Below are positions 23,207 through 31,208 of a DNA stretch of 50,284 bases, one piece after another. Made by a program: the position numbers and the translations under genes. The stretch comes from a bacterium. Its GTDB lineage: Bacteria > Hydrothermota > Tepidihabitantia > Tepidihabitantales > Tepidihabitantaceae. Location: positions 1 to 50,284 of the forward strand of contig DATJQV010000064.1 in the NCBI GenBank assembly GCA_035505375.1. Direction: 5' to 3'. The stretch's first letter is position 1, and every line of letters starts with the position of its first letter. The notes beneath the pieces are model-generated. The model did not search any database. It was not told where the DNA came from and saw only the letters and a list, made by a program, of their open reading frames with translations.

Positions 23207-25555
23207 ACGAAACTCGTCCCTTCTCTGCTGGCCCTGTTCTGCATCGTGTCGCTCGCGCCAGGACAGTGGATTGAGGACCGGATACGATTGTCGGACTCCC
23301 TGGCCCGGCTGGATAGCATCTGCTCCGTTCAGTTCCACTCTCCGACGCACACCGTCTACGTAGCCGGTGACAGCGTGCTGGTTGCCGTCGATGCCGGGAC
23401 GCGCAGGACCGTGGCGCGGACCACTTTCCCTGGGGCGGTCAACATGCTGTCAAGTAGCAGTGCCGCCGTCAACAAGCTGTACTGCGCGACGTCTTGCGGC
23501 GAGTCGGTATGGGTAATGAACTGCGCGACCAACCACATTCTCACGACAGTGACGTTGGACGGCCAGCCGTGCGCCATGTGCTATGCCGCGGGATTGGTCC
23601 CGAGAACTGCTAAGGTCTACGCTGCATGCCCGTCGGAGACTTTGGTCGATGTGATAGACTGCACGACGGACAGTGTGGTTGCGAGGATGAGGGTACCATC
23701 CTGGCCATCGGCGCTCTGCTACAACCCGCAACTGAACCGCATCTACGTTGCCAAGTCGTTGTCCAACGAGGTCGCCGTCATCGACTGTGGCGCCGACACG
23801 GTAATCAGCACCATCTGGGTGCGCGGCGTCGAACCCACCGACATCTGTTACGACTCGGCGACCAGTTGCGTGTACACATTGAACCACACGAGCGGCACAT
23901 CTTCGGTCATCGACTGCGCCGGCGACAGCGTCGTTCGAGTCGTCGCGGTTGGCTCCAGTCCCGACCGGATGTTGGTGGGGCCCGAGGGCAAGGTGTACTG
24001 CGGCGGCTACTCCGACTCGGTCGTGACGGTGGTCGAGTCAGTGGGGACGCGCACAATCCCGGTTGGGCTGCACCTGTCGAGCATGAGTTCTGACCCGGTT
24101 AGCGACAAGGTCTACTTCGCCGCCTCGAGCGCCAAGGTTGTGGTCGTGGACGCCACCTCTGACACCGTAGCGGCCCGGATCTGGGCCGGTGAGGACCCGC
24201 GACTCGTCTGCTACGACCCGGTCGACACGAGCACGTGGGCGGCCAGCCCGGACGGCGCCGCGGTTGGCGTGATAGACGGCGCGACGGACCAGCTTACCGA
24301 CATGCTATGGTTTCGCGTCTTCAGCCCCGGAGCCTCGTGCTACAATCCTGACAACGACCGGCTCTACTGCCTCGGGCGGGGCCTGGCGGAAATTGACTGC
24401 GATTCCAACCGGGTACGGAGGGAAATCCCGGCCGGGAACTCGGCCGACTCGATAGTCTGGAACCCGGCCAACAACAAGATCTACTACAGCAGCCCGGCGG
24501 ACAACACGGTGTCGATTCTCGACTGCACGAGCGACAGCATTACCGCGGCCGTTGCAGCCGGCGCGAGGCCGGATGCGATGTGCTGCAGCGAAAACGGGAA
24601 GGTCTACGTGACCACCAAGGCGGGCGGCGTCGCGGTCATCGACCCGAGCGGCGACTCCATCCGGGCGTTTGTGCGGACTCCTTACGACCCAATAACGCTC
24701 TGCTACGACCGCACCGACAACAAGGTGTACGCCGGGATGGGGAGCAGCGGGCAGGTGAGCGTTATCGACGTGGGTCGGGATTCGGTCGTGGCGACCGTGC
24801 CGGTCGCCGACTCCTGCCGGCAGGTCTGCTGGAGCCAGAACCACGATAGGGTGTACGTGCGCCGCTACCGCGGACTGGCGGTCATCGATTGCACCAGCGA
24901 CACCGTCATGAAGAGTCCGGACTTGGCCGTCAGGTGGTGGGTTTGTTACGGTGACTCAAACTGTGACAAGGTCTACCTCTCGACCGACACCGCGCTGGAT
25001 ATCGTCAATGCTGTGACCGACACGCTCTACCGGAATCTGGGTCTATGGGGCGTGGAGCACATGCTTGACAACGGCCGATCGGACGCGGCCAATCGGTTCT
25101 ACTGCACCGACAACCTGAGTAGGGTAACGGTGATTGATGGCACGACCGACAGTATCCTGCGCTATGTCCAAGTGCGCGGGGGATCAACTGCTCTCGCCTG
25201 GAACCCGGTTCACTCGTGGGTCTACGTGTCGAACCCGGGCAGCTGCAGCATAACCGTGGTGAGCGATACCATGTTGGGAATCCAGGAAACGACTAACGAG
25301 AAACGCGGAACGATGAACGACGGGCCGACCATCATCCGCGGCGTGTTGTTCCTCGGCGCGGGACGTGACGCGAATGTTCTGCATTTGGGATCGTGTCCCA
25401 AGCCCTGTCTGCTCGACATCAGCGGGCGGAAGGTGATGAACCTGAGACCGGGCGCCAATGACGTGCGGGCGCTGGCACCGGGCGTGTACTTTGTGAGAGA
25501 AGCGCAAGCGCAAGCTCAAGCACAAGCTGTCCGCAAGGTCGTCGTCACTGAGTAG
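23207..25555 (+). CDS. Secreted YVTN-type beta-propeller with apparent ACG start
   Basis: A Shine-Dalgarno sequence (GGGAGG, 23197-23202) is followed after 4 nt by ACG 23207. From there the frame reads as a perfect signal peptide, (M)KLVPSLLALFCIVSLAPGQ. No ATG, GTG or TTG occurs between the preceding in-frame stop (23195) and GTG 23246, which would cut off most of the signal peptide. The 782-residue protein has about 16 divergent YVTN-like repeats (NKIYYSSPADNTVSILDC, NKVYAGMGSSGQVSVIDV) with many cysteines, in the pattern VIDC. It ends in the same sorting-like domain as the preceding gene, with 73 identical bp. It is probably co-transcribed with 20720 and a diverged duplicate of it. Confidence 0.78.
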   Translation, partial: TKLVPSLLALFCIVSLAPGQWIEDRIRLSDSLARLDSICSVQFHSPTHTVYVAGDSVLVAVDAGTRRTVARTTFPGAVNMLSSSSAAVNKLYCATSCGESVWVMNCATNHILTTVTLDGQPCAMCYAAGLVPRTAKVYAACPSETLVDVIDCTTDSVVARMRVPSWPSALCYNPQLNRIYVAKSLSNEVAVIDCGADTVISTIWVRGVEPTDICYDSATSCVYTLNHTSGTSSVIDCAGDSVVRVVAVGSSPDRMLVGPEGKVYCGGYSDSVVTVVESVGTRTIPVGLHLSSMSSDPVSDKVYFAASSAKVVVVDATSDTVAARIWAGEDPRLVCYDPVDTSTWAASPDGAAVGVIDGATDQLTDMLWFRVFSPGASCYNPDNDRLYCLGRGLAEIDCDSNRVRREIPAGNSADSIVWNPANNKIYYSSPADNTVSILDCTSDSITAAVAAGARPDAMCCSENGKVYVTTKAGGVAVIDPSGDSIRAFVRTPYDPITLCYDRTDNKVYAGMGSSGQVSVIDVGRDSVVATVPVADSCRQVCWSQNHDRVYVRRYRGLAVIDCTSDTVMKSPDLAVRWWVCYGDSNCDKVYLSTDTALDIVNAVTDTLYRNLGLWGVEHMLDNGRSDAANRFYCTDNLSRVTVIDGTTDSILRYVQVRGGSTALAWNPVHSWVYVSNPGSCSITVVSDTMLGIQETTNEKRGTMNDGPTIIRGVLFLGAGRDANVLHLGSCPKPCLLDISGRKVMNLRPGANDVRALAPGVYFVREAQAQAQAQAVRKVVVTE

Positions 25556-25621
25556 GTCACGACCGGAGTCCGTCAGACAGCTCGTCGGATGGCCGGGCAG
25601 GCGACCCGCCTTGGAGTTCCC

Positions 25622-25897
25622 CGAGTAATCCTCCGGGTAATCCTCCCGATAGGTCGGTAGATTGCTCTCCGGATTACTCGCCGAGCAATTCTCCGGGGAA
25701 TTCCGCGAGCAATCCTCGGGATGGCTCTTCCGATAGATTCCCGGGTAGATTCCCGAATAGCGGGTAGGATGGCCTTCCGGGTAGTCCTCAGAATAGCTGT
25801 CCGGGTAGCTCTCCGAGTTGCTCCCCGAATAGCCTTCCAGGTAACCCTCGGAATTGCCCTCGGGGTAACTCGGGGAGTAATCTCCGGAATAGCCGGG
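25622..25897 (-). repeat. 12-bp periodic degenerate array A3 (23 units)
   Basis: Twenty-three 12-bp units in a row without an indel; the plus-strand consensus is CGGGTAATCCTC, which on the minus strand is CGGAGGATTACC. One or two weaker units may extend it toward 25598. Minus-strand frames give tetrapeptides such as RRAT and RTAI or SEGY and PEDY. The unit resembles array A4 most closely. Confidence 0.8.
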
Positions 25898-26262
25898 GGG
25901 ACGGGATAGGGGAGATAGGCGAATGACCAATAACCAATTGCTAATGACCAACTTAGGAGATGCGGATGCCGGATTTGCTGGGGACTTATACTAAACTGGG
26001 GCGGCTCTGCCGGCACCAAGTCAGTATGCCGATTCTGTTTCACTACCGAAGGAAGTGGGCCAGAAAGCATGAAGGCTGAAGGATGAGGGATGAAGGGTGA
26101 ATCCCCGGTCAGGCTCAAAGCGGCTGCGGGCGCTGCGGACGCAAGCCGGGGGACACTTGGTTTCTGCGGCCCTTGCATGACAATGCGCGTCGTCTGCGGA
26201 TGCGTCGCTTCTAATCCTGGCGTCACTTGTGGTTTGTCGCAGTCCGCGGTTCCAGTCGCAGC
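25898..26262. other. Intergenic region with short repeats
   Basis: No gene is supported here. The stretch begins with a gggataggggagatagg tract and an accaataaccaattgctaatgacc-like tract, and contains a repeat of gaaggatgagggatgaag at 26069-26102. The latter is the reverse complement of the type of repeat found inside folC at 12340-12372. The rest (26103-26262) is unstructured to my eye. Confidence 0.5.
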
Positions 26263-26290
26263 TTGACAATCCGGCATTTGACACTAGCAT
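26263..26290 (+). promoter_or_regulatory. Promoter (TTGACA, 16 bp, TAGCAT)
   Basis: TTGACA at 26263-26268 and TAGCAT at 26285-26290, spacer 16 bp. The gene start at 26393 has its own AGGAGG, giving a leader of about 95 nt. Confidence 0.7.
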
Positions 26291-26392
26291 CGATTAGTCG
26301 GAAAGGTGATGAACGCGACTCGCAGTATTCGTTGTGAGCGCGACCTTCAGTCCGACTCAATCAGCATCGTGGCAGGATAGTAGGAGGAACCT

Positions 26393-29107
26393 GTGAGACT
26401 GTGCATTCTGGTTTCGGTGGTATGCGTTCTGACCGCATTCGGTTCGGTCCAGCCCGGGCCGGGATTCGACCCCAGGCAGGTAGTCCGGCAAGTGCACGCG
26501 CACGGGGATATGGGCGCAGCGTTGCATCCGGACCAGCCGCGCGCGGCCACAGGCGGGCTCAGTGACCGGCAGCCGTCCGCCTGCGGCGCGCCGCTCGACG
26601 GCGAGTTCCTCATCGATACGAACAGCGCGCTGGTGCCGGCGCCGGGTGAGCAGAATGCGCCGGCCGTCGCCTATGGTGGCAACGACTACCTCGTCGTGTG
26701 GGAAGACCACCGCAGCGGCAGCTACGACATCTGCGGTGCGCGGGTGTCGCCGCAAGGCGCACTGCTGGACCCATCAGGCTTTGTCATTTCGGCTGCGCCG
26801 TTCGACCAGCGCTATCCCGACGTCGGTTTTGACGGGACAAACTTCATGGTTGCGTGGCAGGACTCCCGACGGGGCTCCGGCTACGACATCTATTGTGCGC
26901 GGGTGACGCCGCAAGGCACGGTGCTCGACGCTAACGGCATTCCCGTCTGCGCGGACCCGAACGATCAGACCTATCCTGCGGTTGCGTTCGGCGACACGAA
27001 CTTCTTCGTGGTCTGGCAGGATAGCCGAAATCTGCCGGACACTTCCGACATCTATGGTGCGCGGGTCACGCCCGGCGGGCAGGTTCTTGACTCCAACGGT
27101 TTTGCCGTCGTGACGCACGCGCACGCCCAGTTCCATCCGGCCGTCGGTTTCGGCGGCACGAACTTCCTGGTGGCATGGCAGGACATGCGCGCCGCCGACA
27201 GCATCTCGTTTGTCTATGCTACGTTGGTGACGCAGCAGGGGAGCGTGATTCTTCCCAATGGTTTTCTGGTCTCGAACACGGCAAATGGGCAGTTTTCTCC
27301 CGCCATCGGCTTCAACGGGACGAACTTCCTCCTGGCGTGGCAGGATGAGCGCGGCAGCTTCCCTCCCGAACTGGGCATCTACGGGACGCGGATTACACCC
27401 GGGGGCGCGGTGCTTGACAGTACTCCACTTGGGCTCTGCACAGCCTCGGGCCAGCAGGTGGTACCGTCAGTTGGTCTTGACAGCTCGAACTTCCTTGTGG
27501 TTTGGCAGGACCTTCGCAACGGCGGCACCACCGACATCTACGGGACGCGGGTGTCGCCCGCCGGCACGGTGCTCGACGCCGGCGGCATTGCCGTCACCCG
27601 GGCGGCAAATGGCCAGGGGGTTCCGGCCGTTGCCTTTGACGGCACGAACGCGCTTGCCGTATGGCAGGACGAGCGCAACGTAGTGGGAGAGCCTGACATC
27701 TACGGGGCGCGGGTGGCGCCCGGTGGCGGCGTGCTGGACACGAGCGGCATTCTCATCACCGAAGCAGCACGGGAAGAGCGCACGCCGGCGGTTGCCTTCG
27801 ACAACACGAACTACCTCGTGGTATGGGACGACCGTCGCGGCGGCTACTCCGATATCTACGGTACAAGGGTGTCGCCCGGAGGTACGGTGCTTGATCTTTC
27901 AGAGATCGCCATCTCGACGGCGGCAAATGACCAGGTCGCTCCGGCCGTCGCCTATGGCGATACGACCTACCTCGTGGTGTGGGAAGACCACCGCAACAGC
28001 GACTCCAGTGATATTTACGGAGCGCGCGTGATGCGCGGGGGAAACGTGCTCGACCCCGGCGGTTTTGTTATCTCGAATGCGGCAGGGGTGCAGAGTTATC
28101 CCGCCGTCAGCTTTGACGGCACGAACTTCCTCGTAGTCTGGCAAGATACGCGCAACGGCAGCACTTCCGATATCTACGGAGCGCGGGTTACGCCCGGACG
28201 GACGGTGCTTGACCCATCGGGCTTCGTCATCTCGCAGGCAATAAACCGGCAGCGCAGTCCCGCGCTTGCATTTGACGGCTCGAACTACCTCGCGGTCTGG
28301 CAGGACGACCGCGACACCGGCACTCTTTTTGACATCTTCGGAGCCCGGGTGTCACCCGGAGGCACGGTGCTTGACCCATCGGGCATTGCCATCACGCAGG
28401 CGCCGGGCAACCAGGCGAGTCCTCACCTGGCCTACAGCGGCTCGAACTACCTCGTCGCCTGGGAAGACTACCGCCGGAGCATCTACACTGACATCTTCGG
28501 TGCTCGTGTGTCGACCGGCGGCGCGGTGCTTGACCCGGCGGGCATTGCCATCTCGACTTCGGAATTCAACCAGCTCGACCCGGCCCTTGCGTTTGACGGC
28601 ACGAACTACCTCGTGCTGTGGGAGGACGAATGCAACAGCGGCTCGCCCGACATCTACGGGACGCGGGTGTCACAGAGCGGGTCGGTTTTCGACTACGGGC
28701 GGGTTATTACCCAGGACGGGGTTCAGTCGTACCTGGCGATGGTGCGCGGATCGGACAGCCAGTTGTTCCTTGCGTACGAGGGCTGGGCCGGGATGATCGG
28801 GAACAAGACCTACAACACGGACCGGATCTGGGGTTGCATGAACCCGACTCCCGGACAGGGAATCGAGGAGACGCCAAACGCCAAAGTGCGGGTGAGGAGC
28901 GGCGGAGCCACAATCGTCCGCGGCGTCTTGTACCTTCCGGCTGCGAGCGTCGAGCGTGAGGCGTCGTGTTTGCTGCTCGACATCGGCGGCAGGAAGGTGG
29001 CGGAACTCCATCCCGGCGCGAACGACGTGCGGGCGCTTGCCCCGGGCGTGTACTTTGTCCGCGAGGAACAGGCTCAGGCCACGAGCAGAGTGGTGATCAC
29101 GAAGTAG
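26393..29107 (+). CDS. Large secreted repeat protein with sorting-like C-terminus
   Basis: GTG 26393 follows AGGAGG (26382-26387) by 5 nt. A signal peptide (MRLCILVSVVCVLTAFGSV) opens the protein. From about residue 80, 13 full repeats of about 52 residues plus a partial one follow the plan PAVAFDGTNFLVVWQDxR, then DIYGARVxPxGxVLDPxG and IS. Each repeat probably forms one beta-propeller blade. I do not know a named family for it. The last 75 residues carry LLLDIGGRKVAELHPG and NDVRALAPGVYFVREE, the sorting-like domain. The gene has its own promoter and ends at a strong terminator shared with the converging 29293 gene. Codon use looks like that of its neighbours. The function is unknown. Confidence 0.8.
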   Translation: MRLCILVSVVCVLTAFGSVQPGPGFDPRQVVRQVHAHGDMGAALHPDQPRAATGGLSDRQPSACGAPLDGEFLIDTNSALVPAPGEQNAPAVAYGGNDYLVVWEDHRSGSYDICGARVSPQGALLDPSGFVISAAPFDQRYPDVGFDGTNFMVAWQDSRRGSGYDIYCARVTPQGTVLDANGIPVCADPNDQTYPAVAFGDTNFFVVWQDSRNLPDTSDIYGARVTPGGQVLDSNGFAVVTHAHAQFHPAVGFGGTNFLVAWQDMRAADSISFVYATLVTQQGSVILPNGFLVSNTANGQFSPAIGFNGTNFLLAWQDERGSFPPELGIYGTRITPGGAVLDSTPLGLCTASGQQVVPSVGLDSSNFLVVWQDLRNGGTTDIYGTRVSPAGTVLDAGGIAVTRAANGQGVPAVAFDGTNALAVWQDERNVVGEPDIYGARVAPGGGVLDTSGILITEAAREERTPAVAFDNTNYLVVWDDRRGGYSDIYGTRVSPGGTVLDLSEIAISTAANDQVAPAVAYGDTTYLVVWEDHRNSDSSDIYGARVMRGGNVLDPGGFVISNAAGVQSYPAVSFDGTNFLVVWQDTRNGSTSDIYGARVTPGRTVLDPSGFVISQAINRQRSPALAFDGSNYLAVWQDDRDTGTLFDIFGARVSPGGTVLDPSGIAITQAPGNQASPHLAYSGSNYLVAWEDYRRSIYTDIFGARVSTGGAVLDPAGIAISTSEFNQLDPALAFDGTNYLVLWEDECNSGSPDIYGTRVSQSGSVFDYGRVITQDGVQSYLAMVRGSDSQLFLAYEGWAGMIGNKTYNTDRIWGCMNPTPGQGIEETPNAKVRVRSGGATIVRGVLYLPAASVEREASCLLLDIGGRKVAELHPGANDVRALAPGVYFVREEQAQATSRVVITK

Positions 29108-29128
29108 ACGAGGCCGGGCCGGAACGCT

Positions 29129-29159
29129 GGGGCCGCGCCGGTTGGCGCGGCCCCCTTTT
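29129..29159. terminator. Rho-independent terminator
   Basis: GGGGCCGCGCC (29129-29139), a GGTT loop and GGCGCGGCCCC (29144-29154) are followed by CTTTT. It ends the 26393 gene. The minus-strand gene at 29293 converges on it but lacks a T-run on that side. Confidence 0.9.
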
Positions 29160-29292
29160 CATGGGACATTGCTCGCGGCCGGTAGTTTACGGCCGACCCG
29201 CGACCGGTAGTCGGGAGTCGAGAGCCTGCAATCCGACATGGCATGGCTCGTGCTTGGGCTTGATGCTTGGCGCCTCCAGGGCAAGGCAGTAG

Positions 29293-30759
29293 CTATTGAT
29301 GGCCGGGCGCAATCGGGCCGCGCTCCTGCAACGCCGCCTTGATGATGGTTGTAGTGATCGGTTTGCCGGTCTTGGACCCGACCGGCGACAGGAAGTAGAT
29401 ACCGGGCCGGAGGCCTGCACCGATTCGGTCGCCCCTACAGACAGCGACCCGGCGACCGGTAATGTCCGAGAGTGTGAAGGTCTCGGTTTCATGCCCCGGA
29501 ACTCGGGCCAGGGAAGTGAAGGGATTGGGCCGAACCAGAAAGCTGGTCGTACTTGCCGGATGCCTGGCCGGAGGTTCTTCTACGTCGAGTCTGCCGCTGG
29601 CGTCGGTCTTGATGAGGTAGACGTCGGCTAACGCTCCGTCGTAGGAACTGGAGTAGCCGGCGATGACGTAACCGCCGTCGGCCGTCTGCCTGACTGTGTT
29701 GCCCTGATCTGCGCCTGACCCGCCGAACGTGCTCGTCCAGAGCGTATCGCCCGAGGAGTTGGTCTTGATGAGATAGACATCGTCGTCCCCTGACATGTGG
29801 GAATCGGTGTACCCGGCAACGATGTAGCCGCCGTCGGTAGTCTGTCTAACCGAGTTGCCGACGTCGTTGCTCGCCCCGCCATAGGTTCTGGTCCAGGCTG
29901 TATCGCCCACGGAATCTGTCTTGATGAGATAGACGTCGCAATTAGTTGAGCTGAAGGTGTAGATGCCGGCAATAATGTAGCCACCGTCCGAGGTCTGCCG
30001 AACCGAGTTGCCGCAATCGTTTCCTAGCCCGCCGTACGTTCGAGTCCAGGTGCTGTCGCCTTGAGCGTTAGTCTTGACAAGATAGACATCGGCGTGGAAA
30101 TTTCCGTCTGGGCCGGTCAAGCCCGTGATAATGTAACCTCCATCCGTAGTCTGCTGGACCGACGCAGCAGAAGTCTGTCCCGACCCACCATACGTCTTGG
30201 TCCAAAGCGTGTCTCCCAACGCGTCGGTCTTCACGAGGTAGATATCACCGAGCGTTGCGCCGAACGACTCGGTGTAGCCGGCGACGACGTATCCGCCGTC
30301 GGTTGTCTGCTGGACGGAGTAGCCCTCATCCCGGCTGCCACCACCGTACGTTCTGGCCCAGAGTGTGTCGCCACTGGCATTGGTCTTGATGAGGTAGACA
30401 TCAAAGTTCCCTGCGCCGAAGGACGCGGTGGAGCCGGCAACAATGTATCCGCCGCCCGCTGTCAATGCCACCGAGCGGCCGACGTCGTTCAGCGTCCCGC
30501 CATAGGCTCTGGTCCAAAGCGTGTCGCCCGAAGAATCGGTCTTGATGAGGTAGACATCCGCATGTCCCCCGCCATGGGGCGCGGTATAACCGGTCATTAT
30601 GTATCCGCCGTCGGTGGTCTTTTCAAGCGCCAGGCCGATGTCGTCATAGTAGGGCGTGCCGTAGGTTTTCCACCAGCCTGCCTGAATTGGGGAAAGCAAC
30701 CCAAGGAAACCGGCACACATCAGGACAATCAGGCGGCGCACGCGAGTCTCAGCGCTCAC
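29293..30759 (-). CDS. Secreted seven-repeat beta-propeller with sorting-like C-terminus
   Basis: GTG 30759 (minus) is preceded by gggagag. A signal peptide (about residues 8-27, ending PIQA) follows. Seven repeats of about 50 residues read TYGGxxNDxGxSVxQTTDGG, then YIVAGYTxSxG and DVYLIKTDSSGDTLWTR, which suggests one seven-bladed propeller. Similar proteins are often called SBBP or Delta-60-like, but I cannot fix the family. The C-terminus (SFLVRPNPFTSLARV, then LSDITGRRV and GLRPGIYFL) is a sorting-like domain with the PNP motif typical of Por secretion tails. It converges with the 26393 gene and has its own promoter at 30825-30852. Confidence 0.8.
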   Translation of the reverse strand: MSAETRVRRLIVLMCAGFLGLLSPIQAGWWKTYGTPYYDDIGLALEKTTDGGYIMTGYTAPHGGGHADVYLIKTDSSGDTLWTRAYGGTLNDVGRSVALTAGGGYIVAGSTASFGAGNFDVYLIKTNASGDTLWARTYGGGSRDEGYSVQQTTDGGYVVAGYTESFGATLGDIYLVKTDALGDTLWTKTYGGSGQTSAASVQQTTDGGYIITGLTGPDGNFHADVYLVKTNAQGDSTWTRTYGGLGNDCGNSVRQTSDGGYIIAGIYTFSSTNCDVYLIKTDSVGDTAWTRTYGGASNDVGNSVRQTTDGGYIVAGYTDSHMSGDDDVYLIKTNSSGDTLWTSTFGGSGADQGNTVRQTADGGYVIAGYSSSYDGALADVYLIKTDASGRLDVEEPPARHPASTTSFLVRPNPFTSLARVPGHETETFTLSDITGRRVAVCRGDRIGAGLRPGIYFLSPVGSKTGKPITTTIIKAALQERGPIAPGHQ

Positions 30760-30824
30760 ATCTCTCCCTGTAACATCTGCCGACAGACGTCTGGTGGGGC
30801 GTACATATGCTTATTGCCGCTCAT

Positions 30825-30852
30825 AGAATAATCCTAGTTTGGATTCTGTCAA
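30825..30852 (-). promoter_or_regulatory. Promoter of the 29293 gene (TTGACA, 16 bp, TATTCT)
   Basis: On the minus strand TTGACA (30852-30847) and TATTCT (30830-30825) are 16 bp apart, about 65 nt upstream of the GTG start. Confidence 0.75.
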
Positions 30853-30885
30853 GCAGCCTAGGTATCCCTGAATCCGGAATAGATG

Positions 30886-30959
30886 GCCACGAAGACACGG
30901 AAACGGAGTGAAACGGACTTGTGGCATCCTGCACCAATTCGTTTCGTGTCTTTCGTGGC
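30886..30959. repeat. 20-bp inverted repeat of the ccacgaagacacg family
   Basis: Arms at 30886-30905 and 30940-30959 are near-perfect reverse complements around a 34-nt loop. It lies between the two divergent promoters at 30825 and 31040. The arm motif resembles the simple repeat inside tilS. Confidence 0.75.
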
Positions 30960-31039
30960 TTCAATATCGGTTCTGGGGGGATGTGAGGATGGGAGGATGC
31001 GGGAATCTGCGTGCGGCGTTCAAAGATGCCGGGTGCGGT

Positions 31040-31067
31040 TTGACTGGTAGGGGTGAGGCAGTAGAAT
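31040..31067 (+). promoter_or_regulatory. Promoter upstream of recJ (TTGACT, 16 bp, TAGAAT)
   Basis: TTGACT at 31040-31045 and TAGAAT at 31062-31067, spacer 16 bp. An ATG lies 7 nt later at 31075, as in the leaderless genes, but opens only a 14-codon frame; recJ starts at 31209. Confidence 0.7.
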
Positions 31068-31074
31068 GGACGCC

Positions 31075-31119
31075 ATGCCAACGACCGAGCGCAACGCCCC
31101 GGCGTCCCAACCCCGATGA
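31075..31119 (+). CDS. Possible 14-residue leaderless upstream ORF
   Basis: ATG 31075 lies 7 nt after a -10 box, the same distance as for cmk and rplR, and encodes MPTTERNAPASQPR before TGA. It ends 89 nt before recJ, in another frame. Between the two lies a tract of repeated ccattcgc motifs (about 31168-31202). The frame may be a leader peptide, or it may be the old start of a gene displaced by the repeats. No conservation can be judged here. Confidence 0.3.
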   Translation: MPTTERNAPASQPR

Positions 31120-31208
31120 CCATTCAATGACCAGCCCCGAAGCCCGAGTTCTCGACTCCGAATCTTCCATTTGCCACTCGCCATTCGCAATTCGCCATTC
31201 TTCCTAGC

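Noticed and set aside
23186-23210. Stop-codon readthrough joining the two propellers
   Set aside because: They share a frame with one TAG between them, but the second begins with its own Shine-Dalgarno sequence and signal peptide.
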